Position numbers and translations under genes: made by a program
Shown here: positions 46,527 to 55,248 of the stretch, piece by piece
Numbering within the stretch: position 1 is the stretch's first letter
Layout of the letters: every line of letters starts with the position of its first letter
Notes under the pieces: model-generated
What the model saw: the letters and a program-made list of their open reading frames with translations, nothing else
Database searches by the model: none
What the model was told of the DNA's origin: nothing
Assembly: GCF_007754425.1 (NCBI RefSeq)
Contig: NZ_CP037452.1
Location: 6,489,164-6,553,163 of the forward strand
DNA: 64,000 nucleotides
Source of the DNA: Gimesia fumaroli
Lineage (GTDB): Bacteria > Planctomycetota > Planctomycetia > Planctomycetales > Planctomycetaceae
Direction: 5' to 3'

Positions 46527-47426
46527 ATGTACTGGTCAACTCACCATAAACCTGTGCCACTTTCTGAAATTGGTTGGATCAACACCACTTATCTGGGAAG
46601 CGCCTCTCTGCGCTGCGATCCCATGCTGGTCTGGGGAACCACTGTCGACATGGAAGAGATGGCTCCTTTTCTGGAAGAACAGAGAAACCAGCAGGGAAGC
46701 ACGCTGGTCACAACTGCGCACGTGTTAATACGTGCTGTGACAGAAAGCCTGAAACAACATCCTGAAGTCAATCGGCGTGTTGTCGGGCGTAAAGTCTTTC
46801 AGTATGAAGGTGTCAACATTGTGATGCCGATGCTGCAAACAAGTACTGGTGAAGTGGACTGTGTTTTCATGCGAAATGCAGAAAATTTCTCTTTAGATGG
46901 CGTTGCCAGATATTTCTGGGAGGCAGCCCGTGAAAAAGCATTAAAAACGGCAGACGAGCGCAAGCGAATGAAAGCGGGTAACACATTCAAGAACCGCATC
47001 ATCAATCTGGGAAAACGCTTGCGACTTTCCTGGATGTTACATACCTGCAGTCTGGGATTTACCGCCGGAAACTGGCTGCGTGCCCCCACCATCTGGCCCT
47101 GGCAACAGGGACTGAACCATGCCGGGGCATTTGTCAATTACCTGGGGTTCCCTGGAGCACCTCCCTTGATTGCGCATAAACCCGCCTCTCTGCCAATGAA
47201 CTCCTACAACATTGCCGTCACGATGGGACCGACTGAACCGCGTCCTGTAGTCCTTAATGATCAGGTTCAGGTTCGAAAACAGGCTTCCCTGTTTGTTCGG
47301 CTCGATCACCGCATGGTGAATGGAAATCAGTCTGCAGCATTTATCAATACGCTACGCTCCTATCTGGCCGCGCCCCAGACATTGGTTCAAGAAAATGGAT
47401 ATCGCGAGCAGAAACGGGCAGCTTGA
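46527..47426 (+). CDS. Stand-alone E2/CAT-fold acyltransferase with altered HxxxDG motif
   Basis: The 299-residue protein resembles the catalytic domain of 2-oxoacid dehydrogenase E2 enzymes and chloramphenicol acetyltransferase, without lipoyl or peripheral-subunit-binding domains. Landmarks are TTAHVLIRAVTESLKQHPEVN, NIAVTMGP and the C-terminal LFVRLDHRMVNGNQSAAF. The active-site HxxxDG reads His261-R-M-V-Asn265-Gly266, so the usual Asp is Asn. It presumably moves an acyl group from the neighbouring carrier protein onto an acceptor. It lies 63 bp after the ACP gene in the same operon. Use of such a domain outside the dehydrogenase complex is rare and points to specialised metabolism. Confidence 0.75.
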   Translation: MYWSTHHKPVPLSEIGWINTTYLGSASLRCDPMLVWGTTVDMEEMAPFLEEQRNQQGSTLVTTAHVLIRAVTESLKQHPEVNRRVVGRKVFQYEGVNIVMPMLQTSTGEVDCVFMRNAENFSLDGVARYFWEAAREKALKTADERKRMKAGNTFKNRIINLGKRLRLSWMLHTCSLGFTAGNWLRAPTIWPWQQGLNHAGAFVNYLGFPGAPPLIAHKPASLPMNSYNIAVTMGPTEPRPVVLNDQVQVRKQASLFVRLDHRMVNGNQSAAFINTLRSYLAAPQTLVQENGYREQKRAA

Positions 47427-47487
47427 AAGCAAAACCATTCCAGAAAACACGCTGTTTTGATCCACAACGAGAAACGGAATTCTATTC

Positions 47488-48819
47488 ATGTCTACATCTG
47501 ATCCCAGCCACCTGTTCGGCCAGAATCAGCAAAACCAACACAAGCTGATACAGCATTCAGAAGACGAAACGTTGTATGAATTTCCGTTTCAAGATGCGTC
47601 TCTGAGAGTTGACTCCTCACATCATCAGGCTCCCACTGAAGACTGCAATCAGATTTTGCCATGCAGCCCTGATTCGACCGGAGACATCTCAGAATCAGAA
47701 CTGCGGGAATTTATTTTTCAACATGGAAGATATTTTGACTCCTACCTGGCAACGGAACCAGGTCGCCTGAGTTTCTGGTCGCGCGGGCGGCGCGGATTGA
47801 TTTCTTATAAACGCTGGAGAAAGCATGTCATCATTGGTGGTGGGTTGATCGCTCCCGAACACCACAAGCCACAATTAGTCACAGAATTTCTGGAGTACGC
47901 CAGACAGAATCGGCTCTCAGTCGCGTTTCATAATATCGGCGAAGAAGATCTTTCGTTTTTTCAAGACTTTCAGTTTCAGATCACTAAATGGGGCGAAGAC
48001 CCGATGATTGATCTGGAATCCTGCACCTGGCAAGGAAAAGAATTCGAGTGGGTTCGTAGACAGACGAATTACTGTTTGCGACAGGGAGTTACTGCTTGTG
48101 AAGTACGCCCCGATCAGCTTCACCCGGTGCAGTGGCTTGAAACGATTTCGGAAGTCATTCAAGTTGCCAATGAATCACTGACTCGCAAGCCGCAAAAAAA
48201 AACGATGCAGTTTTTTGAAGGGCGGATTGATAACCACGACCTGGGTCTTCGCAGGCTGTTCATAGCCCGTCGCCAAGGCCGAATTGAGGGCTTCGTCATC
48301 TGTAATCCCATTCTGAATGGGACCGGCTGGGCAACCGAGCTTTATCGGCATCGGCTCGATTCTGTAAAGGGAACCATGGCATTCCTGATTCATCATGTTC
48401 TGCAACAGCTGAAACAGGAAGGAGTTCAAAAAGCCGGACTTTGCCTGGATCTGGGACGGGACTGCCATCCACTGCCAGGAGACAGTTTTCTGGTTCGACA
48501 GGGGCTGGTATTTGCAGAAAAGCACCTGACCAGCATTTTTGATTTTACCGGACTGCGTCACTTCAAAAGCCGATTTCGACCACAGTATGAAAAACGCTTT
48601 GCCTGTGTTTATCCCAAAGTCACCATCGGTTCTCTGCTGGCGTTTGCCAGTACAACGGGCGTACTGGATCTGCACTATGGAAGATTCGCACGTAATCTCT
48701 ATGATCAACTCCGCAAACGGACTTTACGAAAGAATCTGACCCAAGGTAAAAAAAGCGGCCCCGTACTGAAGTGTGAACAGTCTGGTGAAATAAATCGTAA
48801 ATTCAAACGAAGTGCCTGA
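47488..48819 (+). CDS. DUF2156/MprF C-terminal-like transferase without membrane domain
   Basis: The 443-residue protein carries, from about residue 85, the GNAT-like double domain (DUF2156) found at the C-terminus of lysyl-phosphatidylglycerol synthases. Visible segments are FIFQHGRYFDSYLATEP, LFIARRQGRIEGFVICNP, YRHRLDSVKGTMAFLIHHVL and IFDFTGLRHFKSRFRPQYEKRF. In MprF this domain uses aminoacyl-tRNA to aminoacylate a lipid. The eight or more membrane helices of MprF are absent and the first 80 residues are polar and low in order, so the enzyme is soluble. It ends the ligase-ACP-acyltransferase operon, which suggests it adds an aminoacyl or acyl group to a pathway product. Confidence 0.78.
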   Translation: MSTSDPSHLFGQNQQNQHKLIQHSEDETLYEFPFQDASLRVDSSHHQAPTEDCNQILPCSPDSTGDISESELREFIFQHGRYFDSYLATEPGRLSFWSRGRRGLISYKRWRKHVIIGGGLIAPEHHKPQLVTEFLEYARQNRLSVAFHNIGEEDLSFFQDFQFQITKWGEDPMIDLESCTWQGKEFEWVRRQTNYCLRQGVTACEVRPDQLHPVQWLETISEVIQVANESLTRKPQKKTMQFFEGRIDNHDLGLRRLFIARRQGRIEGFVICNPILNGTGWATELYRHRLDSVKGTMAFLIHHVLQQLKQEGVQKAGLCLDLGRDCHPLPGDSFLVRQGLVFAEKHLTSIFDFTGLRHFKSRFRPQYEKRFACVYPKVTIGSLLAFASTTGVLDLHYGRFARNLYDQLRKRTLRKNLTQGKKSGPVLKCEQSGEINRKFKRSA

Positions 48820-49022
48820 GAAAATTCAGACACATTCTACTTTACGTAACTAACTATGGGTCAAGAGTTTATGCTGGCTAATGGCATCAGAAAAATCTGT
48901 TGTTCCTCACACGGTCCTCAATTTGTCGCATTCCCCTTGGTTCTGACGAATTACTTGAAGAACGGGCTGGAAATCTGGTCCATGCTCAGGCTGAATCAGT
49001 TGATCAAAAGGGGGAAACCGCT

Positions 49023-49400
49023 ATGGCACGCATCATTCTGTTCGCATTCATCGTACTGAATTCACTCTCTTTCCTGGAAGCAGGAGAAACACGAACCTGG
49101 GAAGGGAAGTGGAACAATCGCAAGTACAACACAACGGGCCCTCTCAAGTGTGTTGCGACGTCCAATGACAAAGGAGTCTGGAAGGCGACCTTCACAGGCT
49201 TGTTCAAAGGGGACCCGTTCAAATATGAAGCAACTTTCCGATCCCAGGCAAAAGGCCAGCAGTTGAACCTGGCCGGAGATGCCACTATTCGTGGCCACAA
49301 ATATCAATGGACGGGCTTCATGAAGGGTGCCACACTCAGCGGCAAATACCGTTCGAATATCGGCTACTATGGCGAGTTCGTGCTGAAACAGAAAAAGTAG
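49023..49400 (+). CDS. Small secreted protein, unknown function
   Basis: ATG 49023 with AAGGGGG upstream gives 125 residues. A signal peptide (MARIILFAFIVLNSLSFLEAG) precedes a compact beta-rich domain with Trp/Tyr/Gly-rich strands (WEGKWNNRKYNTTGPLKC, GKYRSNIGYYGEFVLKQKK). The longer frame from 48900 has no such start signals. It resembles small planctomycete secreted proteins of unknown role. It follows the biosynthetic operon after about 200 bp on the same strand; functional linkage is unclear. Confidence 0.7.
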   Translation: MARIILFAFIVLNSLSFLEAGETRTWEGKWNNRKYNTTGPLKCVATSNDKGVWKATFTGLFKGDPFKYEATFRSQAKGQQLNLAGDATIRGHKYQWTGFMKGATLSGKYRSNIGYYGEFVLKQKK

Positions 49401-49428
49401 CCGTCTGGTCAAATCGTTACTCGATAAA

Positions 49429-49884
49429 TCAATCTGATCCGCCCGCGGCATTAAGATGTTCTTTAATCTGCTGCAGATTGGTCAACCCCGTTGGTTTCCC
49501 CAGTTTCATAATGAGCTTGATCAAGAGCCATCCCCAGAAAGGGATTTCTTTTTCAAAAATGATTCGCTCAATGACCTGCGTACGTCTCCCCTTGGGAATG
49601 ATTTCATAGATGACCGAGAAATGTTCCGGCTCCTTCAGTTTCTCATCCGCTTCCACAACAATATTACAGATCACATTTGACGGATCGTTATCTTCAGGAA
49701 CCATCCCAGCAAAATCGACTGTTCTCCCCTTAAACTCAAGCCGGCCGATACATTTATCTCCCTCGACGGCAATGGACCTGATCTTGTCATTGATTTTAGG
49801 CCAGTTTTCCAGATTACTGAGCCAGTCATGAATGACCTCGGGAGAAGCATCCATCTTTATTTTCTCAGATAGTTCCAACTGCAT
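49429..49884 (-). CDS. SRPBCC (START/polyketide cyclase-like) protein
   Basis: The 151-residue protein shows the SRPBCC layout. A first strand and helix (EKIKMDASPEVIHDWLSNLENWPKIND) is followed by beta strands with GRRTQVIERIIF and a long C-terminal helix (LTNLQQIKEHLNAA). This fold makes a hydrophobic pocket for lipids or aromatic compounds. It is convergent with the small secreted protein gene. The proximity to the ligase-ACP operon is notable, but the opposite strand argues against one transcript. Confidence 0.82.
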   Translation of the reverse strand: MQLELSEKIKMDASPEVIHDWLSNLENWPKINDKIRSIAVEGDKCIGRLEFKGRTVDFAGMVPEDNDPSNVICNIVVEADEKLKEPEHFSVIYEIIPKGRRTQVIERIIFEKEIPFWGWLLIKLIMKLGKPTGLTNLQQIKEHLNAAGGSD

Positions 49885-50744
49885 CGTTCACATCGCTCTT
49901 TTCGAATTGTGTGGAGAAACTTCTGCCTCTCAGTATGTGGGGAATCCGAATCCCTCGCAAGGCTTGTTCTCCGAATCAGATTGTGATTCATTTCCCTTAG
50001 CGTTCTGTTCGAGAAAACCGGAGTCGTTCTTGTTGATGCGGGAACTCACAAACACAAGAAAAGGTCTCCTCCAGTAGAAACACAGGTTGCAGATCAGACC
50101 TTTTGAATGTATACAAATGAGCCAGCTGTTTTTGTATGGATGTAAATTCTAAATGACTCTTTTAAATTAGGTCTGTAATATTTTAAATTAATTGAAACAA
50201 ACGGGTTGCTAGCGCTACTCCTAATAAATAGTCAAACTCATCGAACTGAATCTCAGATCTGGCCATCTCATTCAATCTTGATTCTCATCAATTTGATGCA
50301 ATGGTTTATACCCCGTTTCCCTTATTAGAACACGTTTACAAACTGCAATCAAACGCGTTTACAGCTGCTAAACTTACCTGGAGAACTCCACCATTTCTTC
50401 TCTGATTTCCTTTTTTCATTCTGAATGAAACTAATAACGAACCTCAAAACTATCTGAGGGGTTAACATTGAAAGAGACCAGCTTCTTCTCGAAGCATAGA
50501 TCACCTTTTCGGTCTCCTTCATTTAAAAACAAATTGCCAGTTAATGTTCGCACGTATCGGAAGCATACAAACGAATCGACTCTGTTTTCAAACAATCACC
50601 CATCCAACTTTCTGCCTACCTGCAACTATCTGCAAACGATTCGATAAAGCTGAGATTTCAATCATTCTCAATTTATTTATACTGCTACGAGCATCCTCAA
50701 GAAATGATTACTGTAGAGGAATGGCTGTTAAGGAAGACAAGCAT
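49885..50744. other. A+T-rich intergenic region upstream of the DNA methyltransferase
   Basis: About 860 bp, strongly A+T-rich. It contains two direct copies of CGTTTACA followed by CTGC (50333-50346 and 50356-50368), which could be an operator pair. The frame of the methyltransferase is open to 50544, but that part has no coding character. No other gene is supported. Confidence 0.5.
50333..50368. promoter_or_regulatory. Direct repeat pair CGTTTACA-CTGC upstream of the methyltransferase
   Basis: ACGTTTACAAACTGC and GCGTTTACAGCTGC lie 23 bp apart start to start, roughly two helical turns, on the same face of the helix. They could bind a regulator of the methyltransferase or of an unseen small gene. 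No matching motif was noticed elsewhere. Confidence 0.3.
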
Positions 50745-51698
50745 ATGAAAAATAATCCTTTGCCGCGTCTTGATGAAGACCCACAACTGCGAGAGCGTTT
50801 ACTACCGCATTGTCGGCTTACATCAGGAGAGGTTTGGGAAGATCCCGAAGGGCGTCATCGTGTGGCTTGCGCCGATGCCACGGATCCCCGTCAAATCCAG
50901 AACCTGGTTCGCGATGATCGGGCCGCACTGGCAATTCACGATCCACCTTATAATCTGGTTGCCTTTGATCTGCGAAATGTGGATGCGTTTATTGACTGGT
51001 GTGCAAAATGGGTTCAGCTCTCAGAACAATGTATGAGCGAGAGTGCGTCATTTTATGTCTGGCTAGGTGCAGACCAAAACCAGCATTTCCAGCCATTGCC
51101 ACAATTCATGATTCTCATGCAACAACTGGGACTGTTTGAATCGCGTTCCTTTATCACCATGAGAAATCAGCGCGGTTATGGCACACAGAAGAACTGGATG
51201 GCGGTCAGGCAAGAACTTTTGTACTACACCAAAGGGACTCCGTTCTTTGAAGTTCAATACACAGACATCCCGAAAATTTTGCGCGGTTATTACAAAAAGA
51301 TTAATGGACGAAAAACGGAAAATCTGGAACGAGGCCGTTCTGAAAACATCCGTCCTGGAAATGTCTGGGTTGATATACAACAAGTCTTTTATCGTATGGA
51401 AGAAAACGTATCAGGCTGCTATGCGCAAAAACCTCTTAAATCAACCGAACGCATTATCCAGGCAAGTTCACAACCTGATGATTTTGTGCTTGATTTCTTT
51501 TCACACTCCGGCTCGACCCTGATCGCCTGCGAACAACTCGGGCGACGCTGTCTCACTACAGATCTCGATCCGATTTACTGTGAGATTTCCATCCGCCGCC
51601 TTGAATATCTTCGTGAATCAGGGAAAAGCGGTTGGCAGAATGGGCATCCTTTTGAAGACGTACTTGAGCGCGATGAACAGATCCTGGCTGATGAATAA
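50745..51698 (+). CDS. Solitary beta-class DNA methyltransferase (N4-cytosine or N6-adenine)
   Basis: ATG 50745 has AAGGAAG eight bases upstream and gives 317 residues; the in-frame ATG 50721 is less likely. The catalytic motif IV DPPY is at 66-69 (HDPPYNL). The SAM-binding motif I comes after it as DFFSHSGSTLIACEQLGR (about 249). This IV-before-I order marks the beta class, which makes N6-methyladenine or N4-methylcytosine. Motif I is unusual: the common form is D-P-F-x-G-S-G-T, here D-F-F-S-H-S-G-S. No restriction endonuclease gene lies next to it, so it is an orphan that may serve regulation, or a phage or island leftover. Confidence 0.88.
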   Translation: MKNNPLPRLDEDPQLRERLLPHCRLTSGEVWEDPEGRHRVACADATDPRQIQNLVRDDRAALAIHDPPYNLVAFDLRNVDAFIDWCAKWVQLSEQCMSESASFYVWLGADQNQHFQPLPQFMILMQQLGLFESRSFITMRNQRGYGTQKNWMAVRQELLYYTKGTPFFEVQYTDIPKILRGYYKKINGRKTENLERGRSENIRPGNVWVDIQQVFYRMEENVSGCYAQKPLKSTERIIQASSQPDDFVLDFFSHSGSTLIACEQLGRRCLTTDLDPIYCEISIRRLEYLRESGKSGWQNGHPFEDVLERDEQILADE

Positions 51699-51730
51699 TC
51701 TTGTTTTAGAAAGTCCTGGTTCAGATCGAA

Positions 51731-52171
51731 TCAAGGAGAACTCAGTTCAAAATTAAACTGGTTAGTGCCCTGATTCACCTTCGCAGATAATTCGCTGGTT
51801 GCTGGATCGACATACTTTAATGGGATCTTAAGTATACCAGCTGTCTTTTCCTGTGAATCTGCCAGGGGATCAGACTTCGCTGTATTGGAGAATACAGATA
51901 TTTGATATTCACCTGCGGGAATCCCATCTCCGTATTGGCTGCTTGTAATTGAGTAAGCACCATCTTTAATCTCTGCAATCGCAGCAAACCCAGTATTAGA
52001 GATAAAACTAAGCATCCCTTCGGATATTGGAACTGAATCGAGTGTGACTGTGCCGGAGACAGTACCTAGCAACTCATTTGAACTCGAGCACCCAGACTGT
52101 AAACTCAATCCTGTCAGAATGACGAATACACAAAACTTTGACCTGAAATCTCTATTTCTAAATTGACGCAT
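51731..52171 (-). CDS. Small lipoprotein with carboxypeptidase-regulatory-like domain
   Basis: ATG 52171 gives 146 residues with a lipobox (LSLQSGC, Cys as acylation site) after a basic N-terminus. The remainder (VSGTVTLDSVPISEGMLSF, GDGIPAGEYQISVF) is a beta-sandwich like the carboxypeptidase regulatory/transthyretin-type domain. Such lipoproteins are very commonly encoded next to DUF1559 proteins in Planctomycetes, as here, with 140 bp between the two genes on the same strand. No function is known beyond envelope location. Confidence 0.8.
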   Translation of the reverse strand: MRQFRNRDFRSKFCVFVILTGLSLQSGCSSSNELLGTVSGTVTLDSVPISEGMLSFISNTGFAAIAEIKDGAYSITSSQYGDGIPAGEYQISVFSNTAKSDPLADSQEKTAGILKIPLKYVDPATSELSAKVNQGTNQFNFELSSP

Positions 52172-52309
52172 GGCTTCTATCTCTATTTTGAATATCCGCA
52201 AAGTACTCAACTTGAGCATGCGTAGTTAAATGTTCAAACCATAATTCGATAAGGCGTCTCAATGTTTTCAGACGAAGTCAGACAAACAGGAAGTTAAATC
52301 CATCTGCGA

Positions 52310-53293
52310 TTAGAAATCGCCTAGAATGTTTCCATCATCGCGAATAGCGAGATTAATTAAAGTAGACTGATCGAGTGAGGAAGACAGGAAACGAACTCCT
52401 CCATCTGCGCGAAGCACAAAAGCTCCTCCGGAATGGATTGCCTGAATGGAGTTGTTTCCACCATCGCGACTATTTCCTCCACTTCCTGGTAATTCGGTAA
52501 TATAATCGATTTTGTAACGAATCGTTGTCATATTACGAGCCCAAGGATTAGCACTAAAAGGATAAGTTTCGCCTGAAACAGGTTTATTGGGACGCCCTTG
52601 TGCGCCAGGGCCGATCCAGGTACCCCATTCGCCACTTCCCCGAATGTCTACATTCTGACCACTTGAGTTTATACCCCAATTGGACTGTTCACCCACAACA
52701 ATTGTGTTTGACGTTCCATCAGTGATATCTCTCAACTTTACCGACGCGTTGGCAATTAAGACACCGTTTTCACACGCATAACCGACACTATTACTCACAC
52801 ATCGATTTCGCCCAGTCGGATCATTTGCTGATGTTGCGGAGGCACTCGCGCCAGCGATTCCAACATAACAACTGGTAGCGTACACACCATCTCGTATGCA
52901 AAATTGAGGAAGTGTGCTTGATGGACACCAAAGGATGCTCGGTGCCCAGTTTTCTAAAACCGTCTTGTTAGGTCCACCAGAGTACCCAGAATAATCGGCG
53001 GTAACCATACGGTTTGTAACGGTACTCTGCTCCATTTGTGGTAAAATTGCCACCCACCACGAATAGGAAAAAACACCAAAGCCACCTGCTGGGAAAGTCC
53101 GATGTGCATCGTGATAGTTATGAAGTGCCAAGCCGATTTGCTTCAAATTATTTCGACAAGACGACCGTCGCGCGGCTTCACGTGCCTGTTGAACTGCAGG
53201 CAAAAGCAAAGCGATGAGAATCGCGATAATGGCGATCACAACAAGTAACTCGATTAGAGTGAACGCGCGACGTGATGCATTCTTTGAGTACAT
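52310..53293 (-). CDS. DUF1559 prepilin-like protein
   Basis: The N-terminus [20 protein letters not shown] is a type IV prepilin cleavage and helix motif. It continues with [20 protein letters not shown] and the DUF1559 start [22 protein letters not shown]. The 327-residue protein ends in DGNILGDF, the usual C-terminal DG-D motif. Planctomycete genomes carry dozens to hundreds of these; they are thought to form surface or periplasmic pseudopilus-like material, with function unproven. The gene is upstream of the lipoprotein gene on the minus strand. Two 18-bp direct repeats (53379-53396 and 53428-53445) lie in its promoter region. Confidence 0.92.
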   Translation of the reverse strand: MYSKNASRRAFTLIELLVVIAIIAILIALLLPAVQQAREAARRSSCRNNLKQIGLALHNYHDAHRTFPAGGFGVFSYSWWVAILPQMEQSTVTNRMVTADYSGYSGGPNKTVLENWAPSILWCPSSTLPQFCIRDGVYATSCYVGIAGASASATSANDPTGRNRCVSNSVGYACENGVLIANASVKLRDITDGTSNTIVVGEQSNWGINSSGQNVDIRGSGEWGTWIGPGAQGRPNKPVSGETYPFSANPWARNMTTIRYKIDYITELPGSGGNSRDGGNNSIQAIHSGGAFVLRADGGVRFLSSSLDQSTLINLAIRDDGNILGDF

Positions 53294-53663
53294 GGTGTTT
53301 CCTCTTTATTATTTTGAACGAGAAGCGACTTCATTGATTCCAGAACTGACGCAACTGGTTGAATACTTGCACCCACTGTTTATTTTGGCACCAAAGTATA
53401 TTATTTTGTCGTCACTGGCAACAATAATTTACTTTGACACCAAAATATTCTAGAGTTTTTGGCTTAGACCATGCTTCACTCGGTCATCTGATGGCTGTAT
53501 CCCTCTTCTTTCACTTTCTGCAATCATCTGTAATGAAAAGGGTTACGAACTTCTTATGAGCATACTCATCAATGAGCATTGTTGCGTTCCCGGAACCACG
53601 TTTTTATAATTGCTGCTTGATTCGTGTGGACTTTTTCAGTGACTTCAGTCGGGAGCAAAGTAG
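53294..53663. promoter_or_regulatory. Divergent control region with two 18-bp direct repeats
   Basis: A+T-rich region between the DUF1559 gene and the ceramidase-like gene. It contains TTTATTTTGGCACCAAAG (53379-53396) and TTTACTTTGACACCAAAA (53428-53445), identical at 15 of 18 positions, with starts 49 bp apart. Each repeat has an inner TTTGG/CCAAA-type partial palindrome. They are candidates for operator half-pairs of a local regulator. Confidence 0.45.
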
Positions 53664-55103
53664 ATGCAGGCAACAGGAAATCGGCAACTGGCTTTGATAT
53701 GGATTTGTGCAATTTGTTTCTCTCTGATCATTTCTTCTGTTTCAGAAGCAGCAGATACTCCAGGTAATAAGGTCTTCAAAGCGGGAGCGGCCACCAGCAA
53801 TATCACACCTCCACTGGGTGAAGCGATTGTAGGAGGCTTCAAACCGTTTCCTTCTGAAAACGTACATGACGAATTGCATGCCCGCTGTCTGGTGCTTGAC
53901 AACGGCGAAACCAAAATCGCGTTCGTCATCTGTGACAGCCTGGGCATTACCGAAGACGTTTATCAGGACGCCCGAAAATTGATTAAGGAAGAAACGGACC
54001 TGCCTCCGGAAAATATCCTGATGGCGGCAACACACACCCATTCCGCCACACGTGCCAGCAGTCCCACATATCATGAATTCCTCTCGCGTCGTATCGCAGA
54101 CTGTGTCCGCCGTGCACTGGAAAACAGAGTACCTGCGAAGATCGGTTGGGGAGGTATTGATGAACCTTCGGAAGTATTCAATCGTCGCTGGTTCACAACA
54201 AACCCGGAATTCTGCAAGAATCCCTTCGGTGGCGTTGATACCGTGCGGATGAATCCTCCCCGCGGGAATAAGACACTGGTTAAGCCAGCCGGTCCGATTG
54301 ACCCTGAAATCTCTTTCATCAGTGTGCAATCACTGGAGGGTCACCCATTGGCCTTGCTGGCAAATTATTCACTGCACTATGTGGGAGGTGTTAAGAAAGG
54401 GGAAATTTCTGCCGATTACTTCGGTATTTTTTCCGAAAAGATCGGCTCACTGATCGGTGCCGAGTCAGATCATCCTCCCTTTGTGGGCATGCTTTCTAAC
54501 GGCACCAGTGGTGATATCAACAACATTAATTTCTCTAACCCAGGCAAACGTAAGAAACCTTATGAGAAAATGACTCAGGTCGCCAACCTCGTCGCACAAC
54601 GAGTGGCAGAAGCATACAAAAATGTCAAATACCATACCTGGGTTCCCCTCGGTGCTGCGAGTAGTAAATTGACTTTAAAAATCCGCAAACCGGATGCAAC
54701 CATGCAGGCTTACTTTAAGAAAGTCATGACGCAACCGGAAGATGCCCCCAAGCACCATCGCTACGAGCGCAATTATGCAGGCCGCGTTCAAAGGTTACTC
54801 GAAGGTCCAGATGAAATGACTGTGATGCTGCAGGTATTACGCATCGGCGATTTAAGTATTGCTGCCATCCCTTTTGAAACCTTCTGTGAAATCGGTCTCG
54901 AACTAAAGGATAAAACCCCCTTTGAAGATGCATTCACCATTGAGATTGCTAACGGCTATAATGGTTATCTGCCGACACCTGCGCAGCACAAGCTGGGTGG
55001 TTACGAAACCTGGATGGGTACCAATCGCGTTCAGATCGATGCTTCCGATAAAATCACCGCGATCATTCTGGATTTGATGGGCAAATTACACTCCGGCCAA
55101 TAA
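53664..55103 (+). CDS. Secreted neutral/alkaline ceramidase-like protein
   Basis: The 479-residue protein has a signal peptide (to about residue 29). It then shows the neutral ceramidase N-terminal domain pattern: FKAGAATSNITPPLG, HDELHARCLVLDNG and LMAATHTHSATRASSP with the metal-binding His residues. It covers only the catalytic domain; the C-terminal immunoglobulin-like part of classic ceramidases (650-750 residues) is absent. This short form is widespread in Planctomycetes. It may cleave an amide in sphingolipid-like or other substrates, but activity is not certain. It stands alone and is divergent from the DUF1559 gene. Confidence 0.85.
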   Translation: MQATGNRQLALIWICAICFSLIISSVSEAADTPGNKVFKAGAATSNITPPLGEAIVGGFKPFPSENVHDELHARCLVLDNGETKIAFVICDSLGITEDVYQDARKLIKEETDLPPENILMAATHTHSATRASSPTYHEFLSRRIADCVRRALENRVPAKIGWGGIDEPSEVFNRRWFTTNPEFCKNPFGGVDTVRMNPPRGNKTLVKPAGPIDPEISFISVQSLEGHPLALLANYSLHYVGGVKKGEISADYFGIFSEKIGSLIGAESDHPPFVGMLSNGTSGDINNINFSNPGKRKKPYEKMTQVANLVAQRVAEAYKNVKYHTWVPLGAASSKLTLKIRKPDATMQAYFKKVMTQPEDAPKHHRYERNYAGRVQRLLEGPDEMTVMLQVLRIGDLSIAAIPFETFCEIGLELKDKTPFEDAFTIEIANGYNGYLPTPAQHKLGGYETWMGTNRVQIDASDKITAIILDLMGKLHSGQ

Positions 55104-55248
55104 ACCAGGCAAGTCAGGCTCTGCATTGGTCATCGTTTTATGCCTGCTGGGGTCACTGCGCCTCTCGACAGAAAAAGTGCGGTTTCAAAAAAGAGCCCAT
55201 CGATTACAATGTGGACAGTCAGGCTCAACCATCTTACGGGAATCGATT

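Noticed and set aside
50544..50744. N-terminal extension of the DNA methyltransferase
   Set aside because: A+T-rich leader translated by chance; AAGGAAG sits before ATG 50745.
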